Notes: a model not told the origin generated them from the sequence alone. Shown: positions 24,406 to 34,096, counted from the stretch's first letter. The stretch: 64,000 nt of DNA from Fibrobacter sp. UWH6 (GCF_900142465.1 NZ_FRAX01000001.1:124001-188000), one strand, 5' to 3'. Translations and numbers: made by a program.

Positions 24406-26523
24406 TTATTTTTTGACGGCCCTAATAGAACTGGAGCTTGTCTTCAGGATGTATGTTCCCTGGCGGACGTCGAGGCGGAGAGTGCCGTTGTCGTTCAGTG
24501 CCTGGTTCTTTGTGCCTGTCCAGAGGAGGTTGCCGTTCAGGTCGAAGAGCTTGGCCTGCATGTGGTTGTCGTTGAAGGCGTACTTATAGTTGGAATGGAT
24601 GGATGTGGTGCCGCAGCCGACGGCTTCGATCTTGGCAATGTAAATGCCGGATCCGTTGCTGTTGAAGGTGAGGCTGTTGGAACCGAAGGGTGCGCCGGAT
24701 TCATCTTTTTCGTTTGTTAGAGGAATGGTGACTTCGCTCCATTCGGAACCGCTTGCGTCGTTGCCGTACTGGTAGCTAGTCCATTCGGATCCGCCTGCGC
24801 CGCCGATGTTCACGGAGTTGGTGGAATCCACGCCGCGCATGGTGATGACGAGGTCGCTGCAGACCTGGAGAGGATCGTAGACGAGGGCCATGTCGCTCAG
24901 GGCGTAAACGCCGTGCTGGTAACCGCAGTCATCCTGATTGCAACCTGCCAAGGGAAGCTTGACGTACTGGGACACGCCGTCCAGCGGGGTGGTGACCAGG
25001 GTGCCTTCGAATTCGCCACTCCACTTACCGGCGGAGGTTTCCTTGCTGAAGTCTACGATGGTAATGCTGGAGGGAATGTTGCTGCCGCCATTGCCGCCTT
25101 CTTCAATGGGGGCGTCTTCGCAGTTGCCGATATTGGCGCCAGCACTCATGGTGTAGACCAAGGTGGTGATGGAACGGGCCGGAAGATTGTAGCTGACGCT
25201 AGTTGTGATTTCCTTGCTCTTGGCTCCGCTCTCTACAGACTGAACTGCGTAGATGGCGTTGTAGCCATTGATGCTGGGAGCGTTCAGGCTTACGGGGGAG
25301 TTGGCGGTGTTGATGGCGATGACGGAGATGGAATCGCAACCTACACTACGGAAGGCTACCACCTTGAGTTCATCCTGGTCGGAAGTACTGGTGATGACGC
25401 GTGCGTTGGGATTTACGAACTTGGAGTAGTGTCGCATGGCGTGGTACTCCGGTGCGATAACGATTTCGTCCTTGGTGCAGTTGCCCCAGTTGGCGGCGCA
25501 AACGCCGATGAACTGACCCTTTTCGCCCCAGTACAGTTCCCAGGCGATGTAGGCGTTGAGCTTGCCGCTGGTGAAACCGACTTGCATGATGTGGGCGAGG
25601 CCGACCATGTCTGCTTCGCGGATGTCATTTTCCATGGTGCAGAATTCGGTCATGATCAAGGGCTTGGTATCGCTACCCCAGCGGGAGGCGATGGAACTCA
25701 TGGGCTTGCGGAAATTTTCCGGGTTCAGGTAGTTCTGTCCGGAGTTGTCGTTACCGTCGCCGGCGTGGTACAGATGGTAGGCGTAGCCTCCCAGCTTACT
25801 GTCGTCCAGCTTGGCCATGTAGTTCTGGAAATTGTTGAAGCCGATGCCCAGCGGTTCGGGGCCGATAATCTTGGGCGGGTTAGCCAGGCTGTTCAGGGAG
25901 TCGCTCACTGCCTGAAGTGCTTTGTCGTAACCGGCGATGCCATCCTTTTCGGACGGTTCGAAAAGCGTTTCTTCGTACTCGGCGTTCATGTCCGGTTCGT
26001 TCTGCAGGGAGATGTAATCCGGTGCGATGCCCATGGCTTCGTAGGCCTGGTAGGAAGTTTTCCACCAGTGTGCGAAGTCGGCGTATACGAAGGCACCGTA
26101 GGGGTCGGTGGATGAAGTCTTGAGGGTGTTGTTCTTCTTGTCGCCGTTGCCTGCGCTACCATTGATGCTGTTGCTGGGCTTGAGGCTCGGAGGGGCGCTC
26201 CAGGAAGACATTTCGATTTTCAGCTTGTTGCCGAGGCGCTGTCTTGCGGCCTTGATGATCGCGGCGTCGTTGGCCAGGCTCTTTTCGCTGTCCTGCTTCC
26301 AGTTGCCGATACGCAGGATGGAAAGATTTAGACCGGTAAAGGCTGTATCGTAAAATGCTTGCTGGGTAGCATTACCCATGGCGGTAACCCAGTCCTGGTA
26401 GTAAACGCTACCGGCTCCGAATCCAAGAATTTTTTGCTTGGTGTCGGCAGGGTCTACGGTAATCGTTGCGGCAGATGCAACTACAGCGGAAGCCAAAGCT
26501 GCGGGTACTAATTTCCTGATCAT
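24406..26523 (-). CDS. GH30 endo-xylanase-like glycosidase with CBM11-like domain
   Basis: 705 residues. Signal peptide at about 1-18. Residues 20-450 form a GH30 barrel plus its side beta-domain: acid/base Glu in YISLQNEPDMN, nucleophile Glu in PLIMTEFCTMEND, and EMSSWSAPPSLK. The lack of a glucosylceramidase-like insertion and the general pattern favour the glucuronoxylanase side of the family, but specificity is inferred. Residues 500-640 carry a CBM11-like sandwich (VIDFSKE; LAGCNQDDCGYQHGVYA; LTFNSNGSGIYIAKIEAVGCG). The last ~60 residues are a degenerate sorting module (AKLFDLNGNLLWTGT, then VRQGTYILKTSSSS). Secreted, acting on hemicellulose. Confidence 0.85.
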   Translation of the reverse strand: MIRKLVPAALASAVVASAATITVDPADTKQKILGFGAGSVYYQDWVTAMGNATQQAFYDTAFTGLNLSILRIGNWKQDSEKSLANDAAIIKAARQRLGNKLKIEMSSWSAPPSLKPSNSINGSAGNGDKKNNTLKTSSTDPYGAFVYADFAHWWKTSYQAYEAMGIAPDYISLQNEPDMNAEYEETLFEPSEKDGIAGYDKALQAVSDSLNSLANPPKIIGPEPLGIGFNNFQNYMAKLDDSKLGGYAYHLYHAGDGNDNSGQNYLNPENFRKPMSSIASRWGSDTKPLIMTEFCTMENDIREADMVGLAHIMQVGFTSGKLNAYIAWELYWGEKGQFIGVCAANWGNCTKDEIVIAPEYHAMRHYSKFVNPNARVITSTSDQDELKVVAFRSVGCDSISVIAINTANSPVSLNAPSINGYNAIYAVQSVESGAKSKEITTSVSYNLPARSITTLVYTMSAGANIGNCEDAPIEEGGNGGSNIPSSITIVDFSKETSAGKWSGEFEGTLVTTPLDGVSQYVKLPLAGCNQDDCGYQHGVYALSDMALVYDPLQVCSDLVITMRGVDSTNSVNIGGAGGSEWTSYQYGNDASGSEWSEVTIPLTNEKDESGAPFGSNSLTFNSNGSGIYIAKIEAVGCGTTSIHSNYKYAFNDNHMQAKLFDLNGNLLWTGTKNQALNDNGTLRLDVRQGTYILKTSSSSIRAVKK

Positions 26524-26686
26524 GTTGTTTCCTTTCTATACACCAAGACAAAAATAATTTTTTTGTATTTGCAATGGAAAAACGTTAAACTAAAAGTAAG
26601 AACGTAAAAAACGGCCCGTTATAAACGGACCGTCCTTTCGAAATTCTTGGTCCCAAATTTTTTTATAGGGCCCGTTTTTTCCTAAA

Positions 26687-26762
26687 TAGGCTCCAGGAGC
26701 CAATTATTTAGGCCTACTTTTTAATAGGCTCCAGGAGCCAATCATTTAGGCCTACTTTTTAA
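26687..26762 (-). repeat. 38-bp tandem duplication at the 3' end of the sugar transferase gene
   Basis: Two 38-bp units (26687-26724 and 26725-26762) differ at one base. Each contains the inverted repeat GGCTCC-A-GGAGCC. The start of a third copy coincides with the last two codons and stop of the sugar transferase, showing that the 3' end of the gene and its trailer were copied. Confidence 0.85.
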
Positions 26763-27931
26763 TAGGCTCCGTCGCCCTTGAACACGACCTTGAATGTCTT
26801 GAGGATGAGCTTGATGTCGTCGCCCAGCTTGCCGTCGCGGCGGATGTAGTCGTTGTCCAGGCGCATCTGACCTTCGAAGCTAATGTTGCTTCGGCCGCTG
26901 ACCTGCCAGATGCAGGTAAGGCCCGGTGTGACGGACAGACGCATACGGTGCCACGGTTCGTACTCAGCCACTTCCGAGGGAATAGGCGGTCGCGGACCGA
27001 CGATACTCATGTCTCCCTTGATGATGTTGAAGAACTGAGGCAGTTCGTCGAGGCTGAACTTGCGGAGAACTCTGCCGAAGGGGTAGATTCTCGGGTCGTT
27101 CTTCATCTTGAAGGTCTTGCCGCCGGTTTCGTTCAGCTTCATCAGTTCCTTCTTGCGTTCTTCGGCGTCGGCGTACATGCTGCGGAACTTGTACATGGTA
27201 AACAGTTTGCCGTTCTTGCCTACGCGGACCTGCTTAAAGATGACAGGACCCTTGGGATCGCTGATCTTGACTGCGGCGGCGCAGAACAGAAGCAAGGGGG
27301 AACAGAGAACGATGGCTGCGCTGGTGCAGACCACATCCACGATGCGCTTGATAATGTGGCGGAAACGGATGCGGTGGGGGTGCTGCCAGATATGGTCCAG
27401 GTTCAGGCGCTGCAACGAGAAGAAACTTCCGTTGGTGCTGTTGAACTCGTCAAGCTTGGCCTGCATTTCCAGGTTGTTCTTTTCCTGGGAACCCATATAG
27501 AGGTGGGCTTCGAAAATGGGTTTTCTGGGCTTGATTCGCAGGGACTGGATGAGGCCGGCGTCGTTCAGCTTATGGAGGATTTCCTTACGGATGGACTCCA
27601 GGGTTGACATGTCGGAGTTCAACAGGATGATACCAAGGCCGTTTCCGTCGGGGAGGTAGCCGAGGACATCAATGAACCTCAAATGGGAGAACATGGTGAG
27701 TATGCTGATTCGCCATGTGTTTTCTACGGTCTGGTTGGGGCTGCCCCAGCCAAAAAAATCGTACTGATGAGCGTAAATCTTGATGTAAAGGAATGGCTTG
27801 CAGGTTCGGTTTGCACGAAGGAATTCCTCGTTGAGACGGGCTCTGAACAATCGTGCTGGATACACGATGTTCTTCAATTTCTGCTCGTCGAGAATAGAAC
27901 CGATTGCCGGATTTACAGATTGCTGATCCAT
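26759..27931 (-). CDS. Polyprenyl-phosphate sugar-1-phosphate transferase with extra N-terminal domain
   Basis: 390 residues. Residues ~195-390 are a Bac_transf (WcaJ/PglC-like) domain: one hydrophobic re-entrant segment after KRIVDVV, then VIFKQVRVGKNGKLFTMYKFRSM, SLDELPQFFNIIKGDMSIVGPRP and LTCIWQVSGRSN. It begins assembly of a surface glycan by placing a sugar phosphate on undecaprenyl phosphate. The first ~190 residues are soluble and resemble the fold pattern of a degenerate GGDEF-type domain (RFIDVLGYLPDGNGLGIIL), without an active GGDEF motif. Its 3' end is the source of a tandem duplication. Confidence 0.8.
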   Translation of the reverse strand: MDQQSVNPAIGSILDEQKLKNIVYPARLFRARLNEEFLRANRTCKPFLYIKIYAHQYDFFGWGSPNQTVENTWRISILTMFSHLRFIDVLGYLPDGNGLGIILLNSDMSTLESIRKEILHKLNDAGLIQSLRIKPRKPIFEAHLYMGSQEKNNLEMQAKLDEFNSTNGSFFSLQRLNLDHIWQHPHRIRFRHIIKRIVDVVCTSAAIVLCSPLLLFCAAAVKISDPKGPVIFKQVRVGKNGKLFTMYKFRSMYADAEERKKELMKLNETGGKTFKMKNDPRIYPFGRVLRKFSLDELPQFFNIIKGDMSIVGPRPPIPSEVAEYEPWHRMRLSVTPGLTCIWQVSGRSNISFEGQMRLDNDYIRRDGKLGDDIKLILKTFKVVFKGDGAY

Positions 27932-28148
27932 GGACGCAAATATAAAAAAAGAAGAATTTACTTCGGTGTAGCCAAAAGGGGTAAGGGTTTGTAATTGGCT
28001 GTTTTAAGGAAAAAACTCCAAAAAACATTTTATTAATTTGTATGAACATAAAGGTTTGCTGCAGAATAGGGACGTTATACCGGTAAAATAGGACGTTCGA
28101 AGGGCCTGCTTTCGTGAAGAAAAGCGGAACTTTTCTAATTTTGGGCTG

Positions 28149-28154
28149 TATAAT
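28149..28154 (+). promoter_or_regulatory. hom -10 box
   Basis: TATAAT 20 nt before the chosen ATG. It lies inside the upstream extension of the frame, which supports the later start. Confidence 0.45.
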
Positions 28155-28173
28155 TTTAAAATGGAGACGCTCT

Positions 28174-29463
28174 ATGTTGCGTATTGGTCTTATTGGTACA
28201 GGTACCGTCGGTGGCGGTGTTATTCAGATTTTGGAACAGAAGATTGCCGAATACAAGGAAAAGCTCGGTGTCGAAATGGAACTGGCTTGCATTTGCGCCA
28301 AGTCCGACGAAGAAGTGGCTCCCTTCAAGGCTAAGGGCTACAAGACCTCTACCAATGCCGACGAAATGATCGCTTCCAACGACATTGACGTGTTGGTGGA
28401 ACTGGCTGGTGGCTACAATATGCCCCGCAGGTGGATCCTGGCTGCCCTGGAAAGTGGCAAGCATGTGGTTACCGCTAACAAGGCTTTGCTGGCTAAGTAC
28501 GGTCACGAAATTTTCCCGCTGGCTGCAAAGAAGGGTTTGCATGTTCTGTTTGAAGCTGCTGTCGGTGGTGGCATTCCTATTATCCGTAGCCTCCAGGAAG
28601 GCCTGCTGGGCTCTACCGTCGAAAACCTGAGCTGCATCATTAACGGTACTTGTAACTATATCCTGTCCCGTATGGCTGAAGAAGGCCTGGACTTCGATGT
28701 GGTTCTTAAGGATGCTCAGCGTCTCGGTTTTGCTGAAGCCGATCCTACCTTTGATATTGAAGGTATCGACTCCGCTCACAAGACTGCTCTCCTGGCTTCT
28801 CTCTGCAGCGGCCACCGCGTAGACTTTGAAAAGATTCACGTGACCGGTATTTCCAAGATTACCGCCCAGGATATCGCCATCGCCAAGGAACTTGGCTGCT
28901 GCGTGAAGCTTCTGGGTATCTACCGCCGTGAAGGCGATCGCGTGGACGCCCGTGTCCATCCGTGCCTGGTTCCCATGGAACATCAGCTGTCTAGTGTGAA
29001 CCGCGTTCTGAACGCTGTCTACCTGCAGTGCGATAATCTGGGTGAAACTTTGCAGACTGGTGCCGGTGCTGGCCGCCTGCCTACTGCCTCCGCCGTTGTA
29101 GCCGACCTGGTTTCCCTGGCCCGCTCCACCGACTGCGGTTCCCGCAAGGCTCTGCCCATGGGCTGGTTCAACGTTGAAAATTCTGCGACCCTGGTTCCCA
29201 TTTCCGAAACCAGCGCCCGCTACTACCTGCGCTTCACTTCCCGTGATGCTTGCGGCGTTCTGGCTAAGATCACCAAGATCCTGGCCGATAATAACATTTC
29301 CATCGAAACCATCATCCAGAAGAACGTCAAGGATCCGGGTAAGGTTTCTGTGGTTGTCATTACCGAATGCACCCAGGACAGCAAGGCCCAGAAGGCAGTG
29401 GATGCCATCGACGCTCTCGCTGAAATCGTGGAAAAGAGCCAGGTTATCCGCTTCTTGGCTTAA
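28174..29463 (+). CDS. hom: Homoserine dehydrogenase
   Basis: 429 residues. Reduces aspartate semialdehyde to homoserine for threonine and methionine synthesis. The N-terminus has the NAD(P)-binding GLIGTGTVGGGVIQ; the middle holds VTANKALLAKYG, INGTCNYILSRM and GFAEADPTFDIEGIDSAHK typical of the family; the C-terminal ~80 residues are an ACT domain (LRFTSRDACGVLAKITKILADNNISIE) for amino acid feedback. ATG 28174 follows GGAGA and lies just after a TATAAT, so upstream in-frame ATG 28114 is unlikely. Confidence 0.93.
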   Translation: MLRIGLIGTGTVGGGVIQILEQKIAEYKEKLGVEMELACICAKSDEEVAPFKAKGYKTSTNADEMIASNDIDVLVELAGGYNMPRRWILAALESGKHVVTANKALLAKYGHEIFPLAAKKGLHVLFEAAVGGGIPIIRSLQEGLLGSTVENLSCIINGTCNYILSRMAEEGLDFDVVLKDAQRLGFAEADPTFDIEGIDSAHKTALLASLCSGHRVDFEKIHVTGISKITAQDIAIAKELGCCVKLLGIYRREGDRVDARVHPCLVPMEHQLSSVNRVLNAVYLQCDNLGETLQTGAGAGRLPTASAVVADLVSLARSTDCGSRKALPMGWFNVENSATLVPISETSARYYLRFTSRDACGVLAKITKILADNNISIETIIQKNVKDPGKVSVVVITECTQDSKAQKAVDAIDALAEIVEKSQVIRFLA

Positions 29464-29536
29464 ACGCTTTAGGATGGTTCCCGTCACGGGTTGATGGGAA
29501 CCTTTCCTCTTGTTTACTTCTTCCGTTGGATTGTGT

Positions 29537-30988
29537 ATGATTCGAGCGACCACATTGGAACGTATGCTTGTTGTCCTGTCGGACTTTGTTGCGTTGTCCA
29601 TTTGCTTTGGCTTGGCCTTCTGGGTGCAGTTCCACAGTGGGTGGATTGCTGACAAGTTTGATCCTAGCCGAGCTTTTGCTGATTACTACCACATGGGCAT
29701 TGTGCTTAATGTGGGGTGGCTCTTTCTGTTTGTTTGCGCGGGACTTTATCGTTCCTGGCTTCTGCAGTCTAGGACTCATCAGATTTTGCGGGTGCTGCGT
29801 GCGGTGGTCCTTGGAATTATCCTGGTGATTCTTTGCCTGTTCGGTGCGGAATTCCTGGGCAAGGTTATGTCTAACGAACCCTTGAACAGCGGTTATCTGT
29901 ATGGATCTCGCTTCCCCTGGATTTTTATATACGGTGGTTTTGCACTTTGCCTGGTGGTCAGTTTTAGAATGATCATCTACCAGTGCCTTCGCGGTCTGTT
30001 GCGTCTCGGTTATGGTGCCAATAACATTCTGGTACTTGGTGCAACCGAGGCTGGTCGCAAGATTGCCGAAGAACTCGCCAAGACGCCTCAGCGTGGTCAG
30101 CGTGTTATTGGTTTTGTCGATGAACGTTATCAGGTCATGGACAAGGAATTTGCCGGTGTCCCCGTTCTTGGTAAGTATTCTGACTTGCCCGCGTTGATTA
30201 AGAGTAAGAAGGTTTCTGGCATCATTATCGCCCATGATAGTACCTCTCCGCAGGAAATTATGCGAGTGCTTGTGTGGGTTTGCGAATGCGCTGTACACAT
30301 CTACCTCGTTCCGGAACTTTATCAGGTGATTCATGGTCAGTTCAAGGCAAATCTGGTATATGGCTTTGAACTCCAGGAACTGCTGCCTTTTACCATGCCG
30401 CCCTGGCAGGTCCGCGTCAAACGTATGGTGGACATTTGCTTCGGTACCTTCCTTGGAATTTGTTCGTTGCCCATTTGCCTGCTTGCGGCTATCGCTATCA
30501 AGCTGGACGATCGTGGCCCGGTTTTCTATTCCCAGGAACGAATCGGTTTGTATGGAAAGCCTTTCTTTGTGTACAAGTTCCGTACCATGCGTACCGATGC
30601 CGAAAAGTTTGGCGCTCAGTGGGCTACCAAGAACGATCCGCGAATTACCCGCATTGGACGATTCCTGCGTAAGACCCGTATCGATGAACTTCCCCAGATT
30701 CTGTGCGTGCTGAAAGGTGATATGAGTATGGTGGGCCCCCGCCCCGAACGAGCTGTGTTTATCGGTAAGCTCCGTGAACAGATTCCCTTCTACATCAGCC
30801 GTCTGAAGATGAAGCCGGGGTTGACTGGTTGGGCTCAGGTCTGCCATCATTACGATACCAGCACCGAAGACGTGAAGATTAAATTGCAGTACGATATGTA
30901 TTACTACGAGAATATGAGCCTCTTGCTGGATTTCCAGATTCTTGTACGTACTGTTTATGTTGTTTTAACAGGAAAAGGCGCTCAGTAG
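29537..30988 (+). CDS. Undecaprenyl-phosphate hexose-1-phosphate transferase, WbaP/CpsE type
   Basis: 483 residues. Four hydrophobic segments in the first ~160 residues, a Rossmann-like CoA_binding_3 domain ([18 protein letters not shown]; about 165-290), a fifth membrane segment near residue 310, and a catalytic Bac_transf domain ([48 protein letters not shown]). It is the full-length polytopic form, unlike the shorter transferase at 26759. It starts lipid-linked polysaccharide synthesis. The ATG at 29537 precedes the first membrane helix; a TTG at 29510 is less likely. Only a 73-nt gap separates it from hom. Confidence 0.87.
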   Translation: MIRATTLERMLVVLSDFVALSICFGLAFWVQFHSGWIADKFDPSRAFADYYHMGIVLNVGWLFLFVCAGLYRSWLLQSRTHQILRVLRAVVLGIILVILCLFGAEFLGKVMSNEPLNSGYLYGSRFPWIFIYGGFALCLVVSFRMIIYQCLRGLLRLGYGANNILVLGATEAGRKIAEELAKTPQRGQRVIGFVDERYQVMDKEFAGVPVLGKYSDLPALIKSKKVSGIIIAHDSTSPQEIMRVLVWVCECAVHIYLVPELYQVIHGQFKANLVYGFELQELLPFTMPPWQVRVKRMVDICFGTFLGICSLPICLLAAIAIKLDDRGPVFYSQERIGLYGKPFFVYKFRTMRTDAEKFGAQWATKNDPRITRIGRFLRKTRIDELPQILCVLKGDMSMVGPRPERAVFIGKLREQIPFYISRLKMKPGLTGWAQVCHHYDTSTEDVKIKLQYDMYYYENMSLLLDFQILVRTVYVVLTGKGAQ

Positions 30989-30989
30989 G

Positions 30990-31115
30990 TTTGAGGGCGT
31001 TCGCTCCGCTCACTTTGAGGGGTGAGGTCGGGCTACGCCCTAGAGGTTGTAAGTATCCTCATACCTCAGAGCGAATGAAATGAGCGACCCCATACCTCAT
31101 ACCAAAACGTTTATA
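30990..31115. repeat. Intergenic repeat-word block 1
   Basis: A non-coding block built from words also found at 31996-32118: TGAGGTCGGGCTWCGCCCT, CTCATACCTCA, CGAANGAARTGAGYGACC and CTCATACC, in the same order. Several are self-complementary (GGGC-TW-GCCC). Confidence 0.6.
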
Positions 31116-31129
31116 TAAGGACCTTGATT

Positions 31130-31993
31130 ATGTACGGTGATAATTCTACTCCGGTGTTTCCCACAGAAGATGCTTTGACTATGATCCGTCTGGCTTTGGC
31201 TGAAGACGTTCGCACTGGTGACGTGACCAGCATGTGGACCATTCCTGCCGACCAGAAGCAGCATGCTCGTTTGATCGCTAAGGAAGATGGCGTTGTGGCT
31301 GGTCTTCCCATTATCGAACTGGTGTTCCAGGAAATGAAGGCAAATGCTACCGTGACCCTCCACAAGAAGGATGGTGACGTGGTAAAGAAGGGCGATCTGA
31401 TTGCCGAACTTGATGGTACCACTCACGAACTTTTGACCGGTGAACGTACCTTGCTGAACTTCATCCAGCAGCTTTCCGGTGTGGCCACTGTGGCTCACAC
31501 TTTCCAGGAAGCATTGAAGGGTGGTAAGACCAAGGTCCTGGATACCCGTAAGACTATTCCCGGTTTCCGTACCTTGCAGAAGTATGCAGTTCGCGTTGGC
31601 GGCGGATCCAACCACCGTATGGGTCTCTTTGACATGGTGCTGGTGAAGGACAACCACATTGCTGCCGCCGGTGGCGTGTTGGAAGCTCTGGCAGTTGTCA
31701 AGAAGAATAACACCCAGAACCTTATGGTGGAAATGGAAGTGGAAAATTTCGACCAGCTGCGCGCCTTGCTCAATAAGGGTGTTGACGTGATTATGCTGGA
31801 CAACATGAGCAACGAAACCATGGCTGAAGCCTTGAAGATCATCAAGGAAAGCGGCGACAAGTGCCTGGTGGAAGGTTCCGGCAACATGACCCTGGAACGC
31901 GCCAAGGAAATCGCTACCCTCGGCCTGGACTTCATCTCCGTGGGTGCCCTTACTCATAGCGTGAAGGCTTTGGACATTTCCATGAGAATTTAA
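31130..31993 (+). CDS. nadC: Nicotinate-nucleotide pyrophosphorylase (carboxylating)
   Basis: 287 residues. Quinolinate phosphoribosyltransferase of NAD synthesis. Conserved: LAEDVRTGDVTS near residue 21, HELLTGERTLLNFIQQLSGVAT, the PRPP/quinolinate-binding TRKTIPGFRTLQKYAVRVGGGSNHR written here in part, DMVLVKDNHI, and VEGSGNM. Full length. ATG 31130 is preceded at a distance by AAGG. nadA and nadB are not in the window. It stands alone between two blocks of intergenic repeat words. Confidence 0.93.
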   Translation: MYGDNSTPVFPTEDALTMIRLALAEDVRTGDVTSMWTIPADQKQHARLIAKEDGVVAGLPIIELVFQEMKANATVTLHKKDGDVVKKGDLIAELDGTTHELLTGERTLLNFIQQLSGVATVAHTFQEALKGGKTKVLDTRKTIPGFRTLQKYAVRVGGGSNHRMGLFDMVLVKDNHIAAAGGVLEALAVVKKNNTQNLMVEMEVENFDQLRALLNKGVDVIMLDNMSNETMAEALKIIKESGDKCLVEGSGNMTLERAKEIATLGLDFISVGALTHSVKALDISMRI

Positions 31994-31995
31994 GC

Positions 31996-32118
31996 TTTGA
32001 GGTCGGGCTTCGCCCTTTTAGGTGTGAGGTCGCAGCAGAGCTGCTTAGAGGTATCGAATTGATTTCGTACCTCATACCTCAAAACGAACGAAGTGAGTGA
32101 CCTCACTCCTCATACCCG
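31996..32118. repeat. Intergenic repeat-word block 2
   Basis: Same words and order as 30990-31115, with substitutions; includes an extra GCAGCAGAGCTGC hairpin. It overlaps the in-frame extension upstream of coaX, which is one reason to prefer the coaX start at 32132. Confidence 0.6.
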
Positions 32119-32131
32119 GATAAAAGAGACT

Positions 32132-32944
32132 ATGGCAGATTCTGTAACATTAGTTGTTGACGTAGGAAACACCCACACGGTTCTTGGCATTTTCAAGGGA
32201 ACCAAGGTGGTGGATTACTGGCGTCTGACAACCCGTAAGGAAACCACTTCCGACGAGGTGATGAACCGTATCGGAGGTCTTCTCCGCTTTTCTAAGATTA
32301 ATCCGGAAGAGATTACCCATGTGGGTCTTTCGACGGTGGTGCCCGCTCTTGAGCGCCCCTGGATCAAGGCTCTGGATTCTCTGCTGAAAAAGCACGTTCA
32401 GGTTGTCAATTCCAAGAACTGCCTCGGTTTGAAAATTGATTACCAGAATCCTTCCATGGCTGGTGCCGACCGCCTCTGCAATGTGATTGCGCTCCGTGAA
32501 GAAGGCCTGAAAAACGGTGTGGTGGTGGATATGGGAACTGCAACCACCTTTGATGTCATGAAGGATGGCGCTTTTGTCGGGGGCGTGATTATCCCCGGTA
32601 TTAACGCTAGCCTGGATGCCCTTACCGAAAAGGCTGCCCGCTTGCTTCCGGTAACTATCGAATGGCCCGAAAACGTGGTGGCTGACAATACGGATGATGC
32701 TATTCGAGCTGGTCTTCTTTATGGCTTCCTGGCTCAGCTGGAAGTGCTGATCGGTAAGATCAAGAAGGAAGTGGGCTGCGAAGACCTGCCTGTCTATGCG
32801 ACGGGCGGTTGGGGCAAGACCATTGCCCGCCGGACAACCCTTATTGACAAGTATGACCCTTTCCTAACTTTGCGAGGAATCCGTCTGGTGGCTGTCAAGG
32901 GAAATTCCGTTGCAGAAGTGGAACGGGATACCGAAGAAGAATAG
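32132..32944 (+). CDS. coaX: Type III pantothenate kinase
   Basis: 270 residues. First step of coenzyme A synthesis. The ASKHA-fold motifs are clear: VVDVGNTHTVLG at the N-terminus, SMAGADRLCN near residue 107, VVDMGTATTFDVM near 128 and GGVIIPGI near 148. ATG 32132 (MADSVTLVV) has AAGAG upstream; an earlier in-frame GTG lies inside repeat block 2. Type III kinases are insensitive to CoA feedback. Confidence 0.93.
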   Translation: MADSVTLVVDVGNTHTVLGIFKGTKVVDYWRLTTRKETTSDEVMNRIGGLLRFSKINPEEITHVGLSTVVPALERPWIKALDSLLKKHVQVVNSKNCLGLKIDYQNPSMAGADRLCNVIALREEGLKNGVVVDMGTATTFDVMKDGAFVGGVIIPGINASLDALTEKAARLLPVTIEWPENVVADNTDDAIRAGLLYGFLAQLEVLIGKIKKEVGCEDLPVYATGGWGKTIARRTTLIDKYDPFLTLRGIRLVAVKGNSVAEVERDTEEE

Positions 32945-32960
32945 CCAGAACATCTGTTTT

Positions 32961-32994
32961 TGAAAGCCTTATCCTGAGGAATAGGGCTTTTTTT
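32961..32994 (+). terminator. Terminator of coaX
   Basis: Ten-bp stem AAAGCCTTAT with ATAGGGCTTT (one G-T pair), 8-nt loop, seven T. Confidence 0.85.
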
Positions 32995-33070
32995 ATGGGA
33001 AAAAAGCAGAAATGTGCTTATCGTAAATTAAACTTATTATATTATTACATAAGTTAAGAAGGTGAAAATC

Positions 33071-34096
33071 GTGCTGGCAAAATTCCTTAAGACGTTATCG
33101 CAGAACAGAACGTTGATCTTTTTGGTCATGTGTCTGTTTGTCCATATATTCAACGCAATCTATTTTTATTCCATTGGCTTAACTCCGCTGGTGGTGCTGA
33201 ATATTGGTAGTTCTTGTCTGTATGTCTTGTTCCTGACCTTGTTCAAGAAGAATAGCGACCTGCAGATTGTATTTGCCTATTTCGAAATAATCATATTCTC
33301 GTTCTTGAGTGAAGTTGTGGCCGGCGGTCACTTTAGCTATGTGAACTTTATTATCGGCATGGTGGCTGTGGTGTTCTTTCTGCTGCCCTTTAGGAACAAG
33401 AAGAAACATATTTACCAGTTCATTGGTGCGGTGTCGGCCATTGGCGTAAGCCAAATTACGGTGTTCGAATATTCCATGTTCCCGGAATACTTACCTATTG
33501 TTCTTGAACATAAAGTATTCATTTCCTGTCTGAATCTTATCATTACCTTGTTTACCCTTTTCTATGTTTCCAACCTTTATTTGGTAGAGCTGAACGAGGC
33601 CAGGGCCAAACTGGATTATTCAAGTAATCATGACGTGCTGACCGGTCTTTATAACCGCCGCTTTTTTGAAGGCATCATGAAACGCAGCAAGGAAGAAAAC
33701 GAGAATGCCTTTTCTGTGGCCATGGTGGATGTGGACGACTTTAAGCATATTAACGATACTTACGGTCACGAGGCCGGCGACAAGGTTCTGGAACGGGTGA
33801 GCCACCTGCTGGCCGATGTGCTTCCCAAGAATGCCATTGCCGTCCGTTGGGGTGGCGAGGAATTCGTGCTTTACCTGCCCATGATGAGTGTGGACAGTGC
33901 CCGTGGAGTCCTGGAAAATTTCATTACGAGACTTCGCGAAAGTTCCGTTATTTACCGGAATCAGGAAATCAGGATTTCTGCGACAATCGGCGTGTGTACC
34001 GGTGACAGTATTTCGGAATATGAGAATTACATCCGCCAGGCAGACGAAAAACTCTACTGGGGAAAGAAACACGGCAAAAACCAGATTGTGAGTTAG
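33071..34096 (+). CDS. Membrane diguanylate cyclase (GGDEF)
   Basis: 341 residues. Six hydrophobic segments occupy residues ~15-180 without a recognisable sensor domain; a short linker leads to a GGDEF domain with NHDVLTGLYNRRFF, VDVDDFKHINDTYGHEAGDK and the active-site variant RWGGEEF. It should make cyclic di-GMP. The RxxD inhibitory site normally found five residues before GGEEF is not present (LPKNAIAV). The GTG at 33071 has AGAAGG about 9 nt upstream; GTG 33062 is the alternative. It stands alone. Confidence 0.87.
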   Translation: MLAKFLKTLSQNRTLIFLVMCLFVHIFNAIYFYSIGLTPLVVLNIGSSCLYVLFLTLFKKNSDLQIVFAYFEIIIFSFLSEVVAGGHFSYVNFIIGMVAVVFFLLPFRNKKKHIYQFIGAVSAIGVSQITVFEYSMFPEYLPIVLEHKVFISCLNLIITLFTLFYVSNLYLVELNEARAKLDYSSNHDVLTGLYNRRFFEGIMKRSKEENENAFSVAMVDVDDFKHINDTYGHEAGDKVLERVSHLLADVLPKNAIAVRWGGEEFVLYLPMMSVDSARGVLENFITRLRESSVIYRNQEIRISATIGVCTGDSISEYENYIRQADEKLYWGKKHGKNQIVS

